Below are positions 24,664 through 34,843 of a DNA stretch of 64,000 nt, piece by piece. A program made the position numbers and the translations under genes. A model generated the notes under the pieces. The model was not told the DNA's origin. It saw only the letters and a list, made by a program, of their open reading frames with translations, and did not search any database. Source of the DNA: Dactylorhiza incarnata (taxonomy: Eukaryota > Streptophyta > Magnoliopsida > Asparagales > Orchidaceae); NCBI GenBank assembly GCA_033032865.1, contig JAWHQI010000228.1, positions 3,262,501 to 3,326,500 on the forward strand, written 5' to 3'. The stretch's first letter is position 1. Each line of letters starts with the position of its first letter.

Positions 24664-25095
24664 TAGTGTTTACATATCATTATAATGACACTGTATTTTT
24701 CCCATAATTTTTGGAAGTCAAAATTTAGTACTTGTAGTGTAAAGTCATTTTGTCACCCTTTTCATGATAAATAGAAATTAAGGGTTTTAATATGCTGGAA
24801 AATTATGGAACTCTAGAATTAGTGTTTTCATATCATTATAATGACACTATATTTTTCCCAGAATTTTTGGAAATCAAAATCTAGTACTTATAGTGTAAAG
24901 TCATTTTGTCACCCTTTTCATGATAAATAGAAATTAAGGGTTTTAATCTGCTGGAAAATTATGGAAATTTGGAATTAGTGTTTTTATATCATTATAATGC
25001 CACTGTATTTTTCCCAGAATTTTTGGAAGTTAAAATCTAGTACATCATGTGTAAAGTCATCATGTCACCTTTTATGATAAATAGAAATTGAGGTC
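24664..25095. repeat. 156-bp tandem repeat in RE7 LTR
   Basis: Nearly three copies starting TAGTGTTT(T/A)CATATCATTATAATG at 24664, 24820 and 24976, exactly 156 bp apart. The third copy is incomplete and more diverged at its end. Confidence 0.9.
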
Positions 25096-25670
25096 AAACC
25101 AATATGGAGTATATCAATATTATGGTCAAACCTAAATTCTCCGTTGTGAACCTAGGGTAAAAATTAGAACTCACATGGACATGGTATTGATAGGAGAGCA
25201 TCATCGGGATCAAACCTAGTTCATTTCATCATGGTATGCGGATAGTAAAAACTTAATATGGGGATTTGACCAGCATGACCACATAAGAAATCAGCAAGAT
25301 TGTGTTATAACCTACACCAGATATACACCACTCATAGGATGAGAGACCTTAAGTGTCAAGCACCATTTCAAGAGAACGTTGGCTTAGGGTTAAGGCGAAG
25401 GATGAGTCATAAAGCACCTAGGTTATGAAGAGTAATAAGTAGAGTGGGTCTTAGAATGGGGTAGCCACCAATAAAAGTAATTATCTTGGAATGGGGGATT
25501 TGGGTTTTAGCCCATTGCATTCTCTAGTACCGCTGCGAGCCCTTCACCGGTAAACCTCGAGAAGTACAGGACTCGCCCTAAACTTCTAAGTATATAATTT
25601 TTAGACAAGATTAGTTTAACTAAATGAATAAGAGATATGGTAAACTTCAACCCGAGTTAAGGGATGGGAA

Positions 25671-25762
25671 GTTGTATATCAGGACAAGTTAGTCCTGCGA
25701 GCTGGAGGCTCGGGAGGTTGAATATCAGGACAGGTTAGTCCTGCGATCTGAAGGCTCGGGTG
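25671..25762. repeat. 46-bp direct duplication in RE7 LTR
   Basis: Two copies of ATATCAGGACA(A/G)GTTAGTCCTGCGA… starting at 25671 and 25717. Confidence 0.88.
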
Positions 25763-26447
25763 GTGATAAATTTCATGTGCATAAGAAAAATTAATGGCGG
25801 GTCTTCGGTACTGGACCGGTCGTCACACCGACGGCAGTACATTGACTTAGGTGGGTGTGAGGTTTTGAGGGGCCAGTAGGTTATTTATACTGCGGTCTGG
25901 AGGACGATCCCCAAAAATGCACACTTGACCTCAAAGACTGATGGTTATCAGCAAAGAGTACACAAGACTCTAGAGTGCACCTAGGACGTGTACAGGGGCG
26001 TACGAAGGGTCTAGGCCTGGTAGTGTGTACGCCCGCCTAGGAAGTGGAGTTGCCCACTCCACTGCTGTCGTAGCCACAACGGTGGTACCAGAGAGTGAAG
26101 CTAGCTCCAAAAATTGGGAACTAAAGGTCTGTGATCACAGAGTCGTGTGGGTGAGTTGCACTTGTATGAATCATATCATGGCATGCAGATCATATCATAT
26201 GTATACCTAGAACATAATTTGCAGACCCTTATCATATAAATTAGTATGGGCTCTTTTATATGATAAGTTATAATTCCGGAAATCTTAACTTATAAGTTTA
26301 TATGGGCATTCATATAAGTTAAGGTACTCATGTGATGGTAGTGTAGAATTATTTACTTGTTTACTATACTTGCACGCACTGCTTACTACTTACTTCTTTT
26401 ACTGCTCTTTACTACTTACTTGTTTATACTGCTAGAGTAGTGCTTGC

Positions 26448-26471
26448 CTATATATATATATATATACTTGC
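26448..26471. repeat. (TA)n microsatellite
   Basis: About ten TA units inside the RE7 LTR. Confidence 0.9.
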
Positions 26472-27034
26472 TAGCTTAGATTTCCCTGTCACCTGCTTTT
26501 TGTTTACTCCACTATGTTGTCCTCTGCTTCTTCCTCCCGCTCGGTGCCTAGGAGTCGCGGGGGGAGGCGGGCACAAAATTGGTTTAGTCTTTGTGACTAA
26601 TGGTCGGTTGTGACCGTAGGTGCCCGAGGTCAGGGAACCCCAGCTAGAAGAGGAGACAGGACCTGAGGAGCAGATGTCGCGCATTACTACCACTCCGAGA
26701 CAGGTGCTGAGAGAGATCAGTGTTTAGCTTTCGCATATAGTGTAGTGAGAGAGAGAGTTTTTATTATATTTTGGACATGTATCGGGCATAAGCCCTTCTC
26801 TCTTTTGTGTTCTGTGCTGGAATATGTTCTTTTTATTTATAAAGCTGTGATGTGGACTTAGTTTATTCTATTGTCTCTCTTTTCTCTATTGGCCTAAGCT
26901 AATTGATTGTAATAGCCGGCAGAAATGGCGTCATGCGGTGGCGACTAACCCGTGTGTTGGTGTCATCCGTAAGGCGGTGGTTCTGGGCATAAGACCTGGG
27001 TAACCCTCCTAGTAAGGGGGAGGGGGGTCTTACA

Positions 27035-27245
27035 TGTTGAGTCTTCAATAGTTCCCATAGCCGAAGATCTGAGGATGATAGTTCGTCCGGTCTGCGTGGA
27101 GGATTCTGAAGTTCGACGGTTGCGGAATAAAGAGGTCAAGCTGGTGAAAGTGCGGTGGAATAATTGCGGGCGATACGAGCTCTCATGGGAACATGAGTAA
27201 ACGATGCGAGATGACTTTCCGGAAATGTTTGTTTCAGGTATGTGT
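27035..27245 (+). pseudogene. pol: RE8 chromovirus pol C-terminus
   Basis: The frame encodes a chromodomain-like tail: VRRLRNKEVKLVKVRWNNCGRYELSWEHE, then DDFPEMF, closely matching the end of Tekay-type pol. A TAA follows WEHE. The segment begins where the RE7 LTR ends, so RE7 inserted in RE8 pol. The pol-end signature AATTTCGAGGACGAAATTC follows at 27274-27292. Confidence 0.83.
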
Positions 27246-27309
27246 GCTAATTGTGCTTTCGTTAATGTCTTAAATTTCGAGGACGAAATTCTTGTAAGGG
27301 TGGTGGATT

Positions 27310-28020
27310 CGTAACACCCCAGGTTTCGCTGAGCGCAGAGGCTGGAATGCCTAAGGCTTGTACAGGCTTTTCTATACCTGGGAGCTAGCATCGGCGTTAG
27401 GTACTAGCGCAGGCGTTAGCTTTCCCATCGAATAGACTTGTTTCGATGGTGTTCGTCAAGTAGGATTCGTCGAGGAGGTTTCGTCGAAGGGAGTTCATCG
27501 AAGAGCTAACGCGGGCGGTAGATCTAACATCGGCGATAGCTTTTCATCGGGTAATGCAGTTCAGTCGGGTCGTTGAGTTGGATTCGTCGAGGGGGACTTC
27601 GTCGAGGGGCTAACGCAGGCGTTAGCGCTAACGCGGGCGTTAGCTGATGGAACCTATTCCGTAGGTAGCGTTTCCTGGACGTTCGATCTTCTTAGATATT
27701 GATCCTAAGGTTCAGATAAGTGCGTCCTTAGGCTCTAAATAGGGCAGAGAAGTTCTATTCTCTTTTCATTAAATCTTTTGTGCTTTTGGAGGCTAAGGAG
27801 AGAAGTAGGGTTTGGAGGAAGAAGAAGGCTAGATCCGCCATTGTTGGAGCATCGGACCTCCGTTCGCCGATCCGAGACCAGATCCGTGGAGAGGACTCGA
27901 ATGGGCTCCTTTCTATATGTGCCTTTCAACGGATCTATGGTGAAGAAGAGAACTCTTAGGGTAACGACATCTCTCCTCCCGGTTTTAGGATGCGTGCATG
28001 ACATCTTTGCTTTTACCTTC
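27310..28020 (+). repeat. RE8 3' LTR, truncated
   Basis: It starts CGTAACACCCCAGG (usual TG changed to CG) after a polypurine-like TAAGGGTGGTGG. It contains TTCGTCGA boxes (27440-27600), two adjacent perfect palindromes with arms GCTAACGC/GCGTTAGC (27609-27626, 27627-27644) and a TATA-like CTCTAAATAGGG at 27732. The right boundary is the start of RE9 gag, about 28020; the exact base is uncertain. Confidence 0.65.
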
Positions 28021-28026
28021 TCTTTT

Positions 28027-29560
28027 CTAAAATATGAAAAGTTTCGGATGGATGAAAGGGAAGATGTTGATGCCATGTACACGTGCTTCACCAAGATCGT
28101 CAATGCCTCCAAAGTTCTTAGAAAGACCTTCTCCAACGGCGACTTGGTCCGAAAGATTCTTCGATCCTTTCCTCCAAAATTCTATCCGAAGGTGACGGCT
28201 ATCTCGGAGTCGCACAATCTAAGAACGCTCCAAGTTGAGAGCCTCATTGGGAATATCAAAACCCATGAGGTAGAACTCCAGATCCAACACGATGAATACA
28301 ATAAGGAGCCAAAGAAGAAGGCGCTGACACTAAAATCAAAGGAGTGCTAAGAGGATGAGGATGAAGATGATGAAAGCCTTTTGGTAAGGAACTTCCAAAA
28401 GTTCATGTGAAATCCGGAAAGGAGAAACACCTTCCGGAAATATTTCCAAAAGGATGCAAGGTGGAAAGGGTCATTGTCAAAGAAGGAAAAGGAGAGCGAT
28501 GATAAAGAAGAAAGACCTCCACCAGAATGCTATCATTGCAGGAAGACCGAGCATATTCGGAGCCAGTGCCCAAAGTTTTTGAAGGAGAAAAAGGAAAAGC
28601 GGCACAAAGGGAAGGAAAAGAGGAAGTGTTAAAAGCTAGAACATGGGATGACTCCTCCTCTGAAGGATCAAGCGGGTCTTCATCATGCGAAGATGAGGAA
28701 GCAAACATGTGCCTCATGGGACAAGAAAATGACAACGATGACACCAGTGTTCTTAGCGACGCTGAGGTAACTCCTCCCACTTATTATGAACTCTTTAATG
28801 AATTTCTTGAAACTTGCAAAGCTTTTGATAAAAATATGAAAGATAATATTTTATTGAATCGTGAAAATGAATCTCTAATTAAAGAAAATCAAAAGCTTTC
28901 CAAAAAATTAATTATTTTAGAAAAAAAAGAAAGGTTTCTTGCCAAGAGTGTGATCACTCCACTAAAATGACAAAAGATATTGAAGAGTCACTTTCTAAAG
29001 CCCTCTCCCATGCCAAAACTCTTACAAAAGAGAAGGGGGAATTAGAAAGAAAATTAGAAGCCTCTCTTGTGAAAATCAACAATAATAAAAAAAAAGGTTT
29101 TGAAAATAGGTGCGTCATGCTTATGAAAGAAAATTCCTCACTTAAAGCACAAGTTCATGATCTCACAATGGCCATTAAAAAATTTAGAATAGGCCAAAAA
29201 TCACTCGATATGATTTTAGGGAACCAGTGCTATGGTTCTGGAAAATTTGAGCTCGGATATCGAGGTGAGGGCTACCACCCGGTGCTAGCCACTAACGCCG
29301 GCGCTAGCACCTCATATAAAAATTCAATGATTTCTTTTGCAAAACCTCTTTCTTCTATAAATTTGATTCCTTCCAGAAAGAAAAAATTCTAGAAAAGGGT
29401 TTCAACCCCCTTAATTATATGTGCAAACTGTTATAGGTTTGGTCACACGTCTAGTTCTTGCAGGAAATTAAAACAAACTACTTTAAAGTAAATCTGGGTA
29501 CCTAAGGCTTCCACTTATTTTCTGGGTGGTACCATTTGGATATCTGGATCATTACTCTCA
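28027..29560 (+). pseudogene. gag: RE9 gag
   Basis: The capsid domain resembles the SIRE-type pattern (MYTCFTKIVNASKVLRKTFSN, LVRKILRSFPPKFYPKVTAI, ESLIGNIKTHEVEL). A zinc knuckle ECYHCRKTEHIRSQCPK (about 28530) follows with Gly replaced by Glu. Then a long coiled-coil region (ENESLIKENQKLSKKLIILEKKE; LSKALSHAKTLTKEKGELERKLE) runs in two frames to 29392. Frame breaks occur near 28350, 28625 and 28970. An inverted repeat GGTGCTAGC/GCTAGCACC lies at 29281-29311. The N-terminus is lost at the RE8 boundary. Confidence 0.82.
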
Positions 29561-29572
29561 TCTTCTTTCTAG

Positions 29573-30644
29573 ATGTGCAGGCAGGCTAAGGAAAATGAAG
29601 ACGTGTGGTACTTGGATTCTGGATGCTCCAACCACATGACAGGCAATCAAGCAAAGTTCCTTAGCCTAGAAAAGAAGAAGGGAGGGATCGTAACGTTTGG
29701 CGATAACGGAAAAGGAAGGATCATGGGAATTGGTACAGTTGGTAACGAATCCTTTACGATATCTAATGTTCTTTATGTAAAAGTGCTAAAACATAATCTA
29801 ATTTCTTTTAGCCAATTATGCGATAAAGGATTAGATGTTTTATTTGAATCTTCCACTAATTTATGCAAAATATCTGATCTTACTACAAAAGATATTTTAC
29901 TAACTGCACCAACAATACATAATGTTTATATAGTTTCTTTTCATGATCTTTCTAAGTCATCTATAAAATGTTTATCACTAAAAATGATGAATTAGATCTT
30001 TGGCATAGGCGGCTAGGACATGCTAGCACAAAGCCTATTGTAAAACTTGCAAAAAGTGATTTAATTAGAGGATTGCCTAGGTTAAATGGAACTTTACCTT
30101 CACTTTATTCATCATGTCAAAAAGGTAAATTAACTAGATCCTCTTTCAAAAGTAAAAAATTTATTTCTACTACAAGACCCTTGCAATTAATTCATATGGA
30201 TCTTTTTGGTCCCGTTAGCACCACAAGTCTTGGTGGTAGATTATATACATATGTTTTAATAGATGATTTTTCAAGATATTGTTGGACATTATTTATCTCA
30301 TCCAAATTCGATGCATTTTGCGAATTTGCAAAATTATGTACTTGTATTCAAAATGAAAGTGATTTAAAAATGAAGGAGAATTTGAAAATGAAAAGTTTAC
30401 ATCTTTTTGTGATATGTTAGGCATTAAACATGAGTTCTCCTCACCACGCACACCACAACAAAATGGTGCTGTAGAAAGAAAGAATAGGACACTTCAAGAA
30501 CTAGCACGCACTATGCTATGTGAATATAAATTGCCTAAGTCCTTTTGGGCCGAAGCCATAAATACATCATGTTATGTTATGAATAGAATCATGCTTCGTC
30601 CATCTCTTAATCATACACCATATGAACTTTATTTTCAAAATAAG
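29573..30644 (+). pseudogene. pol: RE9 protease and integrase, first part
   Basis: The protease motif WYLDSGCSNHMTGN is intact. The pre-integrase region has LDLWHRRLGHAS, though the zinc-binding cysteines are partly lost (SSCQKGKLTRSS). The integrase core has the first Asp (IHMDLFGPVS) and the Glu (PQQNGAVERKN). The second Asp (usually in a SDHG motif) has been lost in a small deletion with frameshift near 30355-30375. The frame ends at 30644 where RE10 is inserted. Confidence 0.87.
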
Positions 30645-31080
30645 TGTTGAAACCAATAAATTGGTCTCTCGAGGAGTTCGGGCCCTCAACAGTTGAGGGG
30701 TGACCAACACTTACTCCTCCCAAGGGAGAGCTCTAGGCTAAGAGGCTAAGGAACTAGGAACAAGGCCAAGAGCTTAGCGAGGAGGTCCCACCACATACCT
30801 AGAAGATCTAAGAGCGCTTCCCCTCCCAAGCCAATGTTAAGCTTGTGCACCTTTGGAGGCTCTCTCCACCCAACAAAAGAACATGGGGGGAGAGAAGGCC
30901 AAGAGATAAGGGCCTCCAAATGGTGCCCCCTTGGGCCTATTTATAGGATTTTGAACTTGGTCTGCAAATAACCACAATCTGCCCTACGAGATTGCGAAAA
31001 TACCCCCGGATTTAGCCTGCGAATAGCCAAATCCTGCTATTCCGAGGCACTAAACGCAGTCCAGAACACCTTCCCAGGGC

Positions 31081-32960
31081 CAGGCGAGGGGGGGTGACCT
31101 CCTCCCTGTCTCGCCCCCCTGCTGAGGATGGGGGCGAGAGGGGGGTCGACCCCCTCCTGTCTCGCCCCCTGCTTGGGATGGGGCGAGAGAGGGGTCGGCC
31201 CCCTCCTGTCTCGCCCCCTGCTTGGGATGGGGGCGAGAAGGGGGGTCGGACCCCTCCTCCTCTCGCCCCTCTGCTTGGAATGGGGGCGAAAGGGGGGTCG
31301 GCCCCCTCCTCCTCTCGCCCATCTGCTTGAGATGGGGGCGAGAGGGGGTCGGCCCCCTCCTTCCTCGCCCCTCTACTTGAAATGGGGGTGAGAGGGGGTC
31401 TCCCCCCCCCCCCCCCCTCCTCTCGCCCCCTGCTTGGAATGGGGGCGAGAGGGGGGTCGGCCCCCTCCTCCTCTCGCCCCTCTGCTTGAAATGGGGGCGA
31501 TAGGGGGGTCGGCCCGGCCCCCTCCTCCTCTCTCCCCTCTGCCTGGAATGGGGCGAGAGGGGGGTCGGCCCCCTCCTCCTCTCGCCCCTCTGCTTGAGAT
31601 GGGGGTGAGAGGGGGGTCGGCCCCCTCCTCCTCTCGCCCCTCTGCTTGAAATGGGGGCGAGAGGGGCGTCGTCCCCCTCCTCCTCTCGCCCCTCTGCTTG
31701 AAATGGGGGCGAGAGGGGGGTCGGCCCCCTCCTCCTCTCACCCCCTGCTTGGAATGGAGGCAAGAGGGGGGTCGGCCCCCTCCTCCTCTCACCCCTCTGC
31801 TTGAAATGGGGGCTAGAGGGGGGTCGGCCCCCTCCTCCTCTCACCCCTCTGCTGGAAATGGGGGCGAGAGGGGGGTCGGCCCTCTCCTCCTCTCGCCCCC
31901 TGCTTGGAATGGGGGCGAGAGAGGGCTCACCCCCCTCCTCCTCTCGCCCCTCTGCTTGAAATGGAGGCGAGAGGAGGGTCGGCCTCCTCCTCCTCTCGCC
32001 CCTCTGCTTGAAATGGGGGCGAGAGGGGGGTCGGCCCCCTCCTCCTCTTGCCCCCCTGCTTGGAATGGGGGCGAGAGGAGGGTCGGCCCCCTCCTCCTCT
32101 CGCCCTCTGCTTGAAATGGGGGCGAGAGGGGGGTCGGCCCCCTCGTCCTCTCGCCCCCCTACTTGGGATGGGGGCGAAAGGGGGGTCGTCCCCCTCCTCC
32201 TCTCGCCCCCTGCTTGGAATGGGGGCAAGAGGGGGTCGGTCCCCTCCTACTCTCGCCCCTCTGCTTGGAATGGGGGCGAGAGGGGGGTCGGCCCCCTCCT
32301 CCTCTCGCCCCCTGCTTGGAATGAGGGCGAGAGGGGGGTTGGCCCCCTCCTTCTCTCGCCCCTCTGCTTGAAATGGGGGCGAGAGGGGGGTCGGCCCCCT
32401 CCTTCTCTCGCCCCCAGCTTGGGATGGGGGCTAGAGGGGGGTCGACCCCCTCCTCCTCTCGCCCCCATCCCAAGTAGGGGGGCGATAGGGGGTCGGCCCC
32501 CTCCTCCTCTCGCCCCCCTGCTTGGAATGGGGGCTAGAGGGGGGTCGGCCCCCTCCTTCTCTCGCCCCTCTGCTGGAAATGGGGGCGAGAGGGGGGTCGG
32601 CCCCCTCCTCCTCTCGCCCCCTGCTTGGAATGGGGGCGAGAGAGGGCTCACCCCCCTCCTCCTCTCGCCCCTCTGCTTGAAATGGAGGCGAGAGGAGGGT
32701 CGGCCCCCTCCTCCTCTCGCCCCTCTGCTTGAAATGGGGGCGAGAGGGGGGTCGGCCCCCTCCTCCTCTTGCCCCCCTGCTTGGGATGGGGGCGAGAGGA
32801 GGGTCGGCCCCCTCCTCCTCTCGCCCCTCTGCTTGAGATGGGGGCAACAGGGGGGTCGGCCCCCTCCTCCTCTCGCCCCCTGCTTGGAATGGGGGCAAGA
32901 GGGGAGTCGGTCCCCTCGTCCTCTCGCCCCTCTACTTGGAATGGGGGCGAGAGGGGGGTC
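31081..32960. repeat. 52-bp G/C-rich minisatellite, left block
   Basis: About 35 copies with 52-bp period. The unit contains GGGGGCGAGAGGGGGGTCGG followed by CCCCCTCCTCCTCTCGCCCC, so each unit is itself a near-palindrome with G runs. Because 52 is not a multiple of three, long artefactual frames appear on both strands (31050-32228 minus, 32008-32994 plus). A C run is at 31402-31417. Confidence 0.95.
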
Positions 32961-32966
32961 AGTATC

Positions 32967-34350
32967 TGATAGTTTATATAGGTGTAGTCAATAATACTTA
33001 GAGGGGGGGCGAATAGGTTTTACTTATTTTCTTTATATAATCCTAATGTATCTAGCTGCAGAAAACTCAATCACAGAAAACACATAAGGATTTATAGAGG
33101 TTCCTCAAGACAGGGTGTCTTGAGTAGTCCTCTTTCCCCCTTCACCTTTCTAACAGTGAGTTAGACAAGGCCACAAACTCCAATCTCAGTTCCTTGAGCT
33201 TACACCACAAGTTCCTCAAAACTTCTCAGATCAAGAGTGATCCTACCTCAGGCACAGCAGCCCTACACTCAGGCTCAGCAGCCCTACACCTCAGGCACAA
33301 CAGCCCTACACTCAGGCTCAACCGCCCTACACCTCAGGCACAGCAACCCTACACTCAGGCTCAGCAGCCCTACACCTCAGGCACAGCAGCCCTACACTCA
33401 GGCTCAGCAGACCTACACCTCAGAGTTATGTAACTCTTACCTCTCAGAAATCACACAGATCTCCTACCTCAGACCTATCAAGAAGTCCTACCACTCAAGC
33501 TGTCAACATAACTTTACACACAGGCTCAACAACCTTTCACTCTGACAACAATGCCTTACAAGGATTTAAAAGTGTTTGTACTAAATACAGAAGATAAAAG
33601 TATTACTCTCAGGTCTTCTGTTTCCTTTCTTCAGATCTGAAAGACAGCAGCTTCAGATTTGAATCACCTTGATCTTCTCCTTCAGTAAAGCAGAAGATCA
33701 ACTTACCCTTCTTGAGTTGGTACAGGAAGAGCTAACTAATCTCCCTTAGAAGATTGACTTCAGCTTCAGAGAACAACTTCAACTGGCTGAAACGTGAATG
33801 CTCGATTGCAGCGTGCAGCAAAAGTTTTTCAATGGAACAGTGCTAGTTGTTGTGCCCTAGCTTCTTCTTTTATACCTCCAGAAGGCTTCAACGGCTATAT
33901 CCATCCTCCTGACACAGTATGGGGCAGATTGGAGTTGCTTTTCCCTTTCTATTGTCGTTTGCGCCAAAAGCAGATCCTGTCAGCACATTTGGATCTGTCT
34001 CAGCGGTTGGGCTGAGACAGCTTCCAGTCTCAGCGGTTGCTTCAGTCCCCTTCTCAGCGATTGCTCCAGTCTCCTTCTCAGTGGATCCGCTGAGACGGCT
34101 CCTCATCTCAGCGGTTCTGAACCTTCGTCTCAGCGGTTCTGAACCTTCGTCTCAGCGGTTCTGCTGAGACAGATCTTCATCTCCTTGTAGATGATTTCTT
34201 CTCATCTAAGGCCATGTTTGGCCCTACCTTTTGAGTCACCTGTGCCTGTATATCCTACACAAATATATCTTTGTTAAATATAATATGTCCTTAGCATTGA
34301 GAGTGATGCCTCTTCAAATCAAGGTAATATTGAGGGCAATATACCCAACA
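32967..34350 (-). repeat. RE11 3' LTR
   Basis: 1384 bp, plus-strand TGATAGTTTATATAGG to TATACCCAACA. A minus-strand TATA box TATAAAAG is at 33867-33874. Upstream of it in U3 (33997-34162) lie about seven GTCTCAGCGGTT boxes, two of them palindromic with GCTGAGAC. The downstream part holds a 21/22-bp repeat array (33240-33424). Confidence 0.93.
33240..33424. repeat. Alternating 21/22-bp repeat in RE11 3' LTR
   Basis: Units CCCTACACTCAGGCTCAGCAG and CCCTACACCTCAGGCACAGC.. alternate, about eight and a half half-units. The other LTR has four fewer (58200-58299). Confidence 0.93.
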
Positions 34351-34364
34351 ATCTCCCCCTATTT
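34351..34364 (-). other. RE11 polypurine tract
   Basis: On the minus strand AAATAGGGGGAGAT directly precedes the 3' LTR start TGTTGGG. The stretch from 34365 to 34843 is the 3' untranslated region with nothing else visible. Confidence 0.85.
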
Positions 34365-34843
34365 GAAGAAGGCAGAACATCCCCAATGCTAAGGTGCATA
34401 AACAGCAAAAACATATCTTGATCTGTAGCAAGGGCCCATTTGCCCTACCTAGCATAGGCCTATCCTAAGCATTGGCACTGGCCCAAACTCCCCCTTTCTG
34501 GTTTCTTCAACCTTAACCTTCTATGGATAGAGGGACAACTTCTATAGATCCCTTTGGATCAACCTATGGTCCAATCTATACGTTCTTAGCATTTGCCATC
34601 TCCCCCTCAACCTGAGCAGGGAATTTGCTCCCCCTTAATTGGTGAGCAATTTCTGTAATGAACCTGTTCAAATTGAACATCCCATACTAGCTCCTGAATA
34701 CTAAAGATAAAGGTACAAAGTACATATAGCAATAGTAATAAGCACAACATTATGATCAAAATATGAAATATCATTTCAATTTAAATGTTCAGTACAGATA
34801 TGTCAAACAATACAACTGATGATAAAAAAAATCAAGGCATGGG

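Larger units (their letters stand above)
21646..27034 (+). repeat. RE7 3' LTR, 5.4 kb
   Basis: It starts TGTAACATCCC right after the pol-end signature TTTCGGGGACGAAATT and ends GGGGTCTTACA. The sequence beyond 27034 is a different element's pol. 5389 bp is long, but long LTRs are known for Tekay/Del-like elements. It holds three kinds of internal tandem repeats (separate entries) and a TA-repeat (26448-26471). Open frames inside (22838-23546, 26025-26693) have no protein-like features. Confidence 0.75.

Noticed and set aside
31081..32960. CRISPR-like regular repeat array
   Set aside because: Period 52 without unique spacers; a eukaryotic minisatellite within an LTR.
31050..32994. Long Pro/Gly/Arg-rich open frames on both strands (up to 392 codons)
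   Set aside because: They are artefacts of the 52-bp minisatellite: low stop content from G/C richness and no protein domain.
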